64,000 bases of DNA from Tipula vernalis (lineage: Eukaryota > Arthropoda > Insecta > Diptera > Tipulidae). The notes below the pieces were generated by a model, which saw only the letters and a list, made by a program, of their open reading frames with translations, did not search any database and was not told where the DNA came from. The translations under genes and the position numbers were made by a program. The DNA lies in NCBI GenBank assembly GCA_958295665.1, contig OY282558.1, forward strand, positions 49,297,389 to 49,361,388, written 5' to 3'. Position 1 is the stretch's first letter, and each line of letters opens with the position of its first letter. Of the stretch, positions 10,786 through 20,440 are shown piece after piece.

Positions 10786-12096
10786 TAAAAAGCTTGTCCA
10801 TTTATTGTAACATTGGCATATGGCCGACGGTCTGGCCCAGATTGGATAACTGACGAGATAATATTTTTACGCCTCTTACTGCGCTTGTGGAAATAGCTTA
10901 TCATTCGAATCAAATATCTGTTATCCGTTTGACAAGAGATTGAATGAGAAGACTCCTTGGAGATGGTTTTTACTGTCGGGAGTGCCGTGTGTACAACTCC
11001 GGATCGGTGTTGCTTGCAGCTTCTTCCGTTGTAGTTTGAGGTCGGCGACTCGGCTGTGCTGATCCGAGATGAGGCTTCCGAGTGTATCTTATCTCGGACC
11101 TCCAGTTTCCGTTTGGTTGCACTGGTACAATCTGGTTTGAGGATATTTCTCGTACCACATCCGAAACAAAAAATGCCAGTAACCCTCCTATTGCAATCTG
11201 TAAAAGAATTGCCACTCTCCCCACAATTCCAGCAACTGGTATTTCTGTTGTATTATTGTGCTGGACTGGGGTCTCCTGGTTGCCCCCCAGTGGATTGGTG
11301 GTGTCGTTGCTTCAGTTGATGATTAATGGCACATACCTGCCGTTAGTAACCATCACCCTGCTCTTGATCGTCTAGGTCATGATCTTCATCCTTCAACACA
11401 TCGGACATATGGACACTCTCTAGTGCTTTTATGCGAGGTTGATGAGGGTCAAACCTTACGTGTGGTTTTGGTCTAATACCCTCCGTCCCATATGACGAAT
11501 TTCCGGCCTGATTGATAAGACGTAACCCCGCCTCTGGGTTATGTCCAAATCTTTTCCATAACAGTTCCAAAGAACAGCACCGACGAATGAAAGAACCTAA
11601 ACTTGCAAATTCTTTCTCGTCATGTAGCTCCATCTGCAGCCCTGGCATCATATTCCTTTTTATAACGGTATAGAGCACGTTATCCGTTATGGGCTTGCTT
11701 GACTGCAGTGCAATTTTCTGTACTGCTTGATAGAACTCTTGTATTGATTCTCTTGGATACCTCTGTTTTCGGTTGTCAAGTGTTCTTCTAACGTCATCAT
11801 CCGTTGTACCTGACGCAAACCTAATGGTCATGACTTGCCTCAAGTCATCCCAGGTTATGTCTGGATTTCTGTCAACAGAGCTCCAAAACCATTCTAGGGC
11901 TTCGTCCTCTAAGCACAAATCTAGTACCCTTACTAGGTGGTCAACAGGAACACTTGACATGGCTGCGTGCCACTCCATTCGTCCCAAGAACCCTTGTATA
12001 GTTAATTCGCTGTGCAGCCCCTGAAAACGCACCTTCCATATCTTTACCTCCTGTCTTAACTTCGTGTTATTCCAGGAAGTTAGAGGAGGTAGCCTG
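10786..12096 (-). pseudogene. Gypsy gag capsid, two zinc knuckles and start of protease
   Basis: One minus-strand frame starts near 12096 with PPLTSWNN, a typical lead-in to the retrotransposon gag capsid domain. The capsid continues EALEWFWSS, ITWDDLRQVMTIRFA and ESIQEFYQAV. Two nonsense codons (11343-11345 and about 11258) interrupt the linker. Two knuckles then follow, CWNCGESGNSFTDC and CFGCGTRNILKPDC. The second matches the insect Gypsy pattern CYGCG...KP.C, with Asn where canonical knuckles have His. The frame ends in the protease (RPYANVTINGQAFYDCL), where a one-base deletion near 10786 shifts into the pol frame. Gag would form the particle and bind RNA. Confidence 0.85.
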
Positions 12097-12778
12097 GCGA
12101 GTTTAGCACTGATTGATCAAATGATTCCCCCCGTGGAGGGTCTTCAGTCAGACTAGAGTCTAAATTCAACTGGTGTAGGGTGAACTCTGTGTTGGCTAAA
12201 GGGTCTTCCCCTATATCCTTTATAGTGGGTGCTTGGGATCCACCTGGGCGCGGATCAGTTTCCTTGGGCACCTCTTTTCTAGTTTCCTCAGCAAGTATTG
12301 CCGTCACCAGGTTTCCTAATTCCGTCTGGGCTTGTTCCAGTGTTAGCTTGCCTAGCTTCACTAACGCCAGCATCTTGCCACAAGTCGTTGTTGCGTCTTT
12401 TAGATATTCTGATCTCTGGAGGAATTTCTGGGTCTTACTAGCGCGGTTGACCCTGCCTTGTATATGGGTTAACTTCACAGATGTCTGTGGCATCCACTGG
12501 TCAACCGGCGTCTTGTCAGTCAAATGCTGTACTACCCCTTGGCACAGCTGTGTCAGAAACATCGCGAGATAGTCATACTCGCGCTTCGGCTGTTTTTGCG
12601 CCTCCACATGAGGTTTGGTTGGGACGAGAAACGGGACATCTCGCTCCTCTTCCAACTTCCTCACCAACGCCTCTTTCAGCGTCTGTGTAACTTCTTGTTG
12701 GGCTTTGTCGGTTAGCCCCCGCACCTCAAATTCGATAAGCAATTCCTCATCGGACCACTTATCAATTCCGAAATCCAT
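12080..12778 (-). pseudogene. Gypsy gag N-terminal domain
   Basis: This 232-codon frame starts MDFGIDKWSDEELLIEFEV and is rich in charged, helix-forming residues (KLEEERDVPF, GKLTLEQAQTELGNLV). It directly precedes the capsid frame and overlaps it slightly in a different phase, so a one-base deletion near 12080-12096 probably separated them. The ATG at 12778 is the likely gag start, since the upstream sequence is leader with stops. N-terminal gag domains of this Gypsy type are poorly conserved, so the call rests mainly on context. Confidence 0.75.
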
Positions 12779-14500
12779 CCAAAATTACCTAAATGAGTGA
12801 GACAATCCTCTTTCCCTCTTATCTCACAGTCATCATTCGATTACACCTTGTAAGAAGGCCTGACTGTGTGAGTGGCAGACTGAAACGTTCATTCTACTAG
12901 GAACAACAACTCGCCGGCTGCTGTTGCGAATTTCCATTAATTTACGATAGCAACTTGACTGATTTATGGCCAACTTGTATTCGATGCGCATCCACTTGCA
13001 GACTCCTCAGTGTGACCAATCAGTCCTGTTGTACCCTGGATGCAATAATAACTAAAACGAGTAGACTTGCGATTCCCATCCCTAAGGATGATAGTTTAAT
13101 ATTTTTTTGAAAACAGAAGTGACAGGTACGCGAACATTTAAATGTAAAGTGATAAATTGGAAATTCCTTTTTTTTTCTAAAAATAATTTTTGGTTTTGGC
13201 AAAATTTTAACTTGTGCTAAATTCTAGCCACAAGCTAAATTGTCACCGAAACTGAGGATAAGTTGGGAAAGGTTCAATTTTATAATTCCGACTGGGATGC
13301 GGAATGATGAGTCAATTAGGCTTAGAATGGGCAGCCCTTTATACCACCCAAGATCGTCGCTTGGCAGGAAAGGGATATGCTCATTACTTAAGGGATCGCA
13401 CCATTCACCCTTGCCAGTAACAGCTTGCCAAATTGTTTGTTGTACCTGGTAATGAAAACCGTCCAACTTAAGACAAAAAGTGGATACCAATGCATGTCCC
13501 AATTCTTCGACAATTCCAAATAAACTTCTAAATCCCAAATACTACCACGAATGTTGATTTACCCCCCGGAGCGCGGGTTGGGACTTGCCACAGATAAATC
13601 CAGTATTGTATGACCCACCGATGCATCCAGTCAGGCAAGCCTTTCGGCATGACCGCAGCCATACTCATATCCGTTCGAATTTCATATTTGAATTGGTAAG
13701 GACTACACCCCTTGGAAATCCCCAATTTTCTTCAAAATTTTGGAATATCTGTGGTACATTATACCAGTTATTTGGGCCAATTTTTGGTCCTCGCTTCACC
13801 ACCATATGAAATGTGGTGGCTGTCTAGTAAATAATTTAATTTATATTGGACCTGATGTAATTTAATTAAGCCTTTTGTGTTTTGGGCGCCATTTGAAATC
13901 ATGGTGCCAAAACTTCTAATTAATTTGGAGGCTAATTTAGGCCTCGTTATTGGTTTTGTGGACTCCAATAACCCCAAATTTTACCACATATACACAAACG
14001 CCATCCATTCTCTTTGGGAAGAGCTCGATTGTGCGGATAAAATTTGTGTTTTATTAGAGTAGACCCGCCTATATTTCCATGCTCATTGAGCAGACCAGGC
14101 CGGGTCAATCTCTCACAGGACAACAACTCACCGGTTGTTGTGCTCCGTTTCGCGTTTCGGTAATATCCACTGACTATCGGTACCACCACACCTGAATTCC
14201 ATACCCGTCCGTGGCAGATCAAAGGCATGATAGATAGTCAGGGATATACCCTGGATGTAACTAAAATTAAATTGCGAACTACTGAGTAGCGACCCATCCT
14301 GAAAGATGAAAAATTATAAATTCATAACGAGGTGAAAAAAACAACGCGAAACTTAAATATAAACTCAGACGAAACGGAAATTTTTTTGGTTTTAAACTTT
14401 AAATATATTTTAAAAAAACTAGAACGAAAGTTTTTAGAATATTTTCGGTGATTATTCACCAAATACTTTTGGACAAACTCGACCCGTTTTGGGCGCCATT
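12779..14500 (-). other. Gypsy 5' leader with diverged internal duplication
   Basis: About 1.7 kb between the LTR and gag has no convincing coding frame. Two segments, 12830-13090 and 14085-14310, share ordered matches: acaacaactc..ccgg, ataccctggatg or taccctggatg, then an attgcga-like and a cccatcc segment. The leader therefore appears to contain an old tandem duplication with a period of about 1.25 kb. The primer-binding-like TGGCGCCCA lies just inside the LTR at about 14490-14498. Confidence 0.5.
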
Positions 14501-14715
14501 TGTAACGGTAGATAGCCTCTATAGTCTATAAAGCAAACCCAGTTACACTTATTTTGTTGCCTCTATCCTTACGTCCCCATCCCCACGACCAATTTAACCT
14601 CACCGCTAGAGCTAGCTGGATAATGCCGCCTGTGGGATGTGCAAAAGGATAGAGGCAACAAAATAAGTGTAACTGGGTTTGCCCTATAGACTATAGAGGC
14701 TAACCTACCGTTACA
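14501..14715 (-). repeat. Palindromic Gypsy LTR (215 bp)
   Basis: Either strand begins TGTAACGGTAG. Positions 14501-14570 and 14645-14715 are nearly perfect reverse complements, leaving a 74-nt centre. The LTR could fold into a 70-bp hairpin. On the minus strand it is followed by AA then TGGCGCCCA, a plausible primer-binding site, which fixes its orientation as the 5' LTR. Confidence 0.8.
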
Positions 14716-14851
14716 CTATTTCCTAAAGTACGCTATGCACAAATTTTCTAATTACAGGCACAAAATTGCACAATCCCAATGGTCCGAATTATATATAGAA
14801 ATCTTGGGTTTTCTAAAATGGGATTTCTGGTGTGATGTACACATTTCCCTA

Positions 14852-16344
14852 CCAGCTTTTTCTATTAAATGCTAAACCGAATAACTTCTGTTAACAAAAA
14901 GTTTTTGTCGCCGAAATATAAATTGCACAGTATATAAAACGTGACTTGAAGATGATTATCTTGTGCGTTCATTGAATTTAATATATATGAAATATGCAAA
15001 TCATTAATTATGTCTGAAATTGTCTCGACCGCTAATAATGAAGAAGATGATGAATCGAACAAAGAAATTCGCCTGTTTTTTTTGTGTTGTGTACATATAA
15101 TAATGTGCGCTAAAGATGTCGGTTGTATGCCTTTGTGATTCGTTAATCTTTACGGATGAACTGGCAAAAAAGAAGAAAAAAATCACAACATCAAATTCAA
15201 TTTCGCTCGCCCTTTTGTGACCCGATTTTCTTCTCAAAAGATTTAAGCGATTATTTTATGAACATCATCGCGATTGGCGCACATACTATATGTATACGAG
15301 TACATAAAATTATGTTGGAGGTTGGATCGTGACAAAATAAAAAAAATAAAAACGTCAAGATTTGTGTATGGTTTGATTGCTCTATACCAAGAAATTGAGA
15401 GTCGTAACAATTAAAATTTATTTAAGACACCAAATTTAATTACTTTACCAACGTAAAAATGAGGGATCGTAAAAAATCTGTGTAGGCACATCTCCGTATA
15501 CAGTTAGGTGATTAAATCGCAATCATTTTGGTAAATCTTTAAGATTTTAGATAAACTGCATTCAAATCAAACCACATTTATTTGATTTATATTACAACCA
15601 AAAAAAAAAATGTCAAACAAGAAACAAGTTTTTAAATCAAAATAACATGTTTTTGGTTCTTATTCTATAAAAGACGTCAAACTGTTTCCTAAGGTGAGCT
15701 AGAGGTGGAAGTTTATCTAGTCGCCATATACATCATATTATTTTGTTTATATTTCATAATTAAAATATTACTTCCGGTATAGACTAATTCATGATATTTA
15801 ACGCTTTACCATCTCGTAACCATTAAGAGTATTTTATACTTATATTTTATGTGCACGAACTCGAGTCGTCGCAACAAACTTAATTAAAATTCCAAATTTG
15901 AAGTCTGATACACTCTGTTTGATTCAACGTTATTTTCCGCTTACCGTTGGTCAGTGCTGGACAAAAATAACGTCTTGTTGAGTATACTTATAAACACTAA
16001 ATTTTATTTGTGTGCGTTGTTTCTTAGATACAAAAAATATTATACCTTTTACAATAACAGTATAAAAATATGCTAATTGTACATTAATTATATAATTAAT
16101 GTAATTTGTACAAATTTATAGGTAAAAACTGCTGACAAAAAAAAATATATAAAAAAAGATGCAATATAGGGCATAGTGCATACAGTATCTAATTTCTGCA
16201 AATGTATAAAAAACTGTTCACAAGGTTGAACATCTCCGCGGATGTATTGATTTGTATGGCACAGATGACTCGCTGAGTTAACATCTCTATCCGGTAGCTG
16301 CTGGAGCCTCTAGCCTGTAGTCATCTTGCCTTGGCGCTCTTCTT
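14852..16344. other. A+T-rich spacer with a second BEL-like stem-loop
   Basis: No coding frame is convincing. A stem-loop at 15927-15973 shares its loop core with the one at 7486-7524. Short A tracts are present (15601-15610 and others). The stretch may contain a solo LTR-like remnant of a BEL-related element around 15850-16000, but no boundaries were found. Confidence 0.4.
15927..15973. promoter_or_regulatory. Stem-loop with the conserved loop core
   Basis: Arms 15927-15936 (acgttatttt) and 15964-15973 are perfect reverse complements. The loop holds cgcttaccgttggtcag. The stem sequence differs completely from that at 7486-7524 while pairing is kept. Confidence 0.45.
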
Positions 16345-16965
16345 CTGACCTTTTTTTTTTTTTTTTTTTTTTTTGTTTAAAGGGGTGGGTGTATGCATCC
16401 CAGAGCACTGCGACCATTGAGGCCTATTGTGCATCCCTAGAGATTCCTACGTGAACTGTAGATCTATATCCTTGATAAACGCCGCTATCTGATGCATATC
16501 CAGTGGGTCGGCGTTAGGCCACTTGATTATATACGCATTGAGGAACTTTAATCTTTTTAGGATGATAGCATCGCATGTGAATAGTAGGTGTTCCGATGTC
16601 TCCTTATCGCAGTCGCAGACTTTGCACTGGTCCGTAAGGGACCTTCCCATTTTATGTAGATGGCCGTTAAAAGGGCCGTGCCCTGTTAAAAACCAGGTAA
16701 GGGATCTTAGGATTGGCGGTTCATCCTCGGTGCCTCTCCCAGACGTATAATATAATAACTGAATAATTTCTTGGCCTGTCTCATCCCACTGGAGGACTCC
16801 CAAACTAATTTCCTATAGTTCTGCTCCCAGTCCCTTATACCATCTGCCAAATGGGTTTTGGAAAAAGCAATACAAGGACTGGGACCCAGGAAATCTCGGC
16901 TTGCTCCCATTTTTGCACATCGGTCTGCTGCCTCGTTTCCTCTAATGGTGGAGTGGCCAGGAGAC
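16345..16965 (-). mobile_element. LINE 3' end fragment with poly(A) tail
   Basis: The minus-strand element ends in a 24-base A tract (T tract at 16351-16374). Its 3' untranslated region contains actgcgacc...tattgtgc, a motif also present at the 3' end of the LINE at 29102. The coding part is described separately. At 16965 it abuts the 124-bp tandem array. Confidence 0.75.
16447..16965 (-). pseudogene. LINE ORF2 C-terminus: RNase H end and C-terminal zinc knuckle
   Basis: Reading from 16965, GHSTIRGNEAADRCAK is the final RNase H motif, with its catalytic Asp. The frame then gives MGASRDFLGPSP and DWEQNYRKLVWES. A frameshift near 16760-16800 moves to the frame with SLTWFLTGHGPFNGHLHKMG, followed by the Cys/His knuckle CKVCDCDKETSEHLLFTC. 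This knuckle after RNase H is typical of I/LOA/R1-group ORF2 proteins. Everything upstream (endonuclease, RT) is missing, the usual 5' truncation. Confidence 0.8.
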
Positions 16966-16970
16966 CGTTA

Positions 16971-17589
16971 TGACTTCAAGGGACTATATCTACCTAAAGG
17001 CTAATGCAATTTTTTTTTACTGTGGCCATAAGCAAGCTGTATTCATGGCCTACCATAACTATACCAAACCGTGCTCGTTAATTGATATCTTATATGACTT
17101 CAAGGGACTATATCTACCTAAAGGCTAATACAATTTTTTTTACTGTAGCCATAGGCAAGCTGTATCTATGGCCTACAAAACCTATGCCAAACCGTGCTCG
17201 TTAATTGATATCTTATATGACTTCAAGGGACTATTTCTACCTAACGGCTAATAGAATTTTTTTTTACTGTGGCCATAAGCAAGCTGTATCTATGGCCTAC
17301 CAAAACAATACCAAGCCGTGCTCGTTAATTGATATCTTATATGACTTCAAGGGACTATATCTACCTAACGGCTAATACAATTCTTTTTTACTCTGGTCAT
17401 AAGCAAGCTGTATTCATGGCCTACAAAACCTATACCAAGCCGTTCTCGTTAATTGATATCTTATATGACTTCAAGGGACTATATCTACCTAACGGCTAAT
17501 ACAATTATTTTTTACTGTGGCCATAAGCAAGCTGTATCTATGGCCTACAAAACCTATACCAAGCCGTGCTCGTTAATTTTTATTTTGTA
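16971..17589. repeat. 124-bp tandem repeat, five copies
   Basis: Units start with tgacttcaagggacta at 16971, 17095, 17218, 17342 and 17466, and a degenerate sixth start occurs at 17590. The spacing is 123-124 bp. Each unit contains a T-rich tract, the pair 'gcaagctgta' and 'catggcc/tatggcc', and ends ctcgttaattgatatcttata. The array begins within about 6 bp of the LINE fragment's end. Confidence 0.9.
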
Positions 17590-18000
17590 TGACTTTTAAG
17601 AATTTATTTGGATATAGAATTTTTATACTTGTGCTTATGATGGTTTCTTGCACCAATTCTTGGAGTTACAACTTACGTTGTAACTATTGCTCCGCTTTTG
17701 GTATTGAAAATGTGCAGCTATTGGCTAGAAAACACAAAAAATATCCGTATAAATTTATCCCAAAAAATATTTTTACATGTTATTAACTCATATAGCTTGT
17801 AAAAATATTTTTCTGGGATAAATACTGTCATGATAGTTTTTTCGGGATGACATTATAATAGCATGATAGTTTTTTCCGGGCTGACACTAAATAATGTCAG
17901 GATAGATAAATTTTTCTGGGATTACAGGTAAAATTTCGTGATATTGTTGTATCATTATATATTAGTGTTGCCAACACACTTTTCTGGGATAATTTTCGGG
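17590..18000. other. Spacer with short diverged repeats
   Basis: No gene is supported. A 65-codon plus-strand frame (17589-17786) has a hydrophobic start but no recognisable relative. At 17830-17900 the phrase catgatagtttttt(c)cggg plus gacat/gacac occurs twice. Confidence 0.4.
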
Positions 18001-18300
18001 CTACCTTCACAGACATGCGAAGTGTAGGAGTGATTACGGAGCACTGTCTCATAGGGAGGCATGCGAGTAAACTTGGTGTCTTCTCAAATGACTACTGTCG
18101 TAGTTGCGAGGACAAAGAAGAGGAAGAGACAGTACTTCATCTTCTTTGCACCTGCCCTCTCTGGCATGAAACAGACTAAAGTTTCTAGGAGCAACCCTCT
18201 TCAAGGACCTGACGGTCCTTTGTAGAATGGACGTTAGGAGTATCCAGCGCTTTGTTAACAGCTCAAAATGATTCCAATGAGTTGGAGGAAACAATTATAC
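18001..18300 (+). pseudogene. LINE ORF2 C-terminal knuckle fragment
   Basis: The plus strand reads GVITEHCLIGRHASKLGVF, then CRSCEDKEEEETVLHLLC and TCPLW, followed by a stop and a frame-broken remainder. It matches the C-terminal zinc knuckle of the minus-strand LINE at 61069-61386 (LTGHCLFGEHARSLGL...CRSCMDEEEEETIDHFLC). Only about 300 bp of a LINE 3' region survive, opposite in orientation to the 16345-16965 fragment. Confidence 0.75.
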
Positions 18301-18330
18301 GTGGCAATTTTGTGTCTAGTAGAAATATTC

Positions 18331-20440
18331 GAGCGATCGTTATGTCCGTTTGCATGACTATTACATGCCTCAACACCTATTGATAGAGGTATCAAGCATC
18401 GAAATCGGAGCACAATTGCGGATTTCCGATTTTCGGGCTCCAAATTCGTGGCCTATAGTTCAGTTAATTTTCAATCAAATTGAATTTTCTACGAAATGTG
18501 TAGAAATATTCGAGCGATCGTTATGTCCGTTGGCATGACAATTATATGTCTCAACGCCTATCGATAGAGGTATCAAGCATCGAAATCGGAGCACAATTGC
18601 GGATTTCCGATTTTCGGGCTCCAAATTCGTGGCCTACCGTTCAGTTGATTTTCAATCAAATTGAATTTTCTACGAAATGTGTAGAAATATTCGAACGATC
18701 GAAATGCCTGTCGAAATTGGAGCACAATTGCAGATTTCCGATTTTCGGGCTCCAAATTCGTGGCCTATAGTTCAGTTGATTTTCAATCAAATTGAATTTT
18801 CTACGAAATATGTAGAAATATTCGAGCGATCGTTATGTCCGTTGGCATGACAATTATATGTCTCAACGCCTATCGATAGAGGTATCAAGCATAGAAATCG
18901 GAGCAAAATTGCAGATTTCCGATTTTCGGGCTCCAAATTCGTGGCCTATAGTTCAGTTGATTTTCAATCAAATTGAATTTTCTACGAAATATGTAGAAAT
19001 ATTCGAACGATCGAAATGCCTGTCGAAATTGGAGCACAATTGCGGATTTCCGATTTTCGGGCTCTGAATTCTTGGCCTATAGTTCAGTTGATTTTCAATC
19101 AAATTGAATTTTCTACGAAATGTGTAGAAATATTCGAGCGATCGTTATATCCGTTGGCATGACAATTACATGCCTCAACGCCTATTGATAGAGGTATCAA
19201 GCATCGAAATCGGTGCCAATTGCAGATTTCCGATTTTCGGGCTCCAAATTCGTGGCCTATAGTTCAGTCTTCAGTTGATTTTCAATCAAATTGAATTTTC
19301 TACGAAATGTGTAGAAATATTCGAGCGATCGTTATGTCCCTTGGCATGACAATTATATGTCTCAACGCCTATCGATAGAGGTATCAAGCATCGAAATCGG
19401 AGCACAATTGCGGATTTCCGATTTTCGGGCTCCAAATTCGTGGCCTATAGTTCAGTTGATTTTCAATCAAATTGAATTTTCTACGAAATGTGTAGAAATA
19501 TTCGAGCGATCGTTATGTCCGTTGGCATGACAATTATATGTCTCAACGCCTATCGATAGAGGTATCAAGCATCGAAATCACGGCACAATTGCAGATTTCC
19601 GATTTTCGGGCTCCAAATTCGTGGCCTATAGTTCAGTTGATTTTCAATCAAATTGAATTTTCTACGAAATGTGTAGAAATATTCGAGCGATCGTTATGTC
19701 CGTTGGCATGACAATTATATGTCTCAACGCCTATCGATAGAGGTATCAAGCATCGAAATCGGAGCACAATTGCAGATTTCCGATTTTCGGGCTCCAAATT
19801 CGTGGCCTATAGTTCAGTTGATTTTCAATCAAATTGAATTTTCTACGAAATGTGTAGAAATATTCGAACGATCGAAATGCCTGTCGAAATCGGAGCACAA
19901 TTGCAGAATTCCGATTTTCGGGCTCCAAATTCGTTGCCTATAGTTCAGTTGATTTTCAATCAAATTGAATTATCTACGAAATATGTAGAAATATTAGAGC
20001 GATCGTTATGTCCGTTGGCATGACAATTATATGTCTCAACGCCTATCGATAGAGGTATCAAGCATCGAAATCGGAGCACAATTGCGGATTTCCGATTTTC
20101 GGGCTCCAAATTCGTGGCCTATAGTTCAGTTGATTTTCAATCAAATTGAATTTTCTACGAAATGTGTAGAAATATTCGAACGATCGAAATGCCTGTCGAA
20201 ATTGGAGCACAATTGCAGATTTCCGATTTTCGGGCTCCAAATTCGTGGCCTATAGTTCAGTTGATTTTCAATCAAATTGAATTTTCTACGAAATATGTAG
20301 AAATATTCGAGCGATCGTTATGTCCGTTGGCATGACAATTATATGTCTCAACGCCTATCGATAGAGGTATCAAGCATTGAAATCGGAGCACAATTGCCAA
20401 TTTCCGATTTTCGGGCTCTGAATTCGTGGCCTATAGTTCT
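18331..20440. repeat. Satellite of 181-bp and 131-bp units
   Basis: Unit starts, anchored on gagcgatcg or gaacgatcg, fall at 18331, 18512, 18693, 18824, 19005, 19135, 19323, 19504, 19685, 19866, 19997, 20178 and 20309. Long units are 181 bp (one is 188) and short units 130-131 bp. Short units lack about 50 bp (the tatgtccgttggcatgac...tatcgatagag segment) and carry aaatgcctgtcgaaat at the join. The order is L L S L S L L L L S L S, then a partial L. Minus- and plus-strand frames of 60-74 codons in the array are a by-product of repetition. Confidence 0.93.

Larger units (their letters stand above)
8973..14715 (-). mobile_element. Ty3/Gypsy retrotransposon with palindromic LTR, truncated
   Basis: On the minus strand the order is LTR (14715-14501), a primer-binding-like TGGCGCCCA starting two bases after the LTR, a long leader, gag (12778-10786) and protease-RT-RNase H (10785-9079). 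Integrase and the normal 3' end are absent. At about 9090 the RNase H sequence joins an LTR fragment (8973-9090) that lies in the opposite orientation to the right LTR. Short flanks atat (8969-8972) and ctat (14716-14719) are compatible with a 4-bp target duplication carrying one change, and the palindrome of the host foldback element supports this reading. Confidence 0.87.
8257..14851. mobile_element. Palindromic foldback DNA transposon with 9-bp TSD, split by a Gypsy
   Basis: A noncoding element of about 830 bp starts at 8266 (TGTACATCACACCAG) and ends at about 14842 as its reverse complement. Its left arm is 8266-8661. A 52-nt centre (8662-8713) follows. The right arm is 8714-8970 plus 14716-14841, interrupted by the Gypsy at 8973-14715. 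The direct repeat atttcccta lies at 8257-8265 and 14843-14851, a 9-bp target duplication. Very long inverted repeats with 9-bp duplications are characteristic of Foldback/MULE-type elements; that assignment is inference from structure. No transposase is encoded. Confidence 0.8.

Noticed and set aside
16971..17589. Regular repeats that could suggest a CRISPR-like array
   Set aside because: Units are 124 bp with no short repeat/unique spacer pattern. It is a minisatellite in a eukaryotic setting.
18350..20255. Repeated 60-74 codon frames on both strands of the satellite
   Set aside because: They recur once per satellite unit and have no domain, start context or conservation beyond the repeat.
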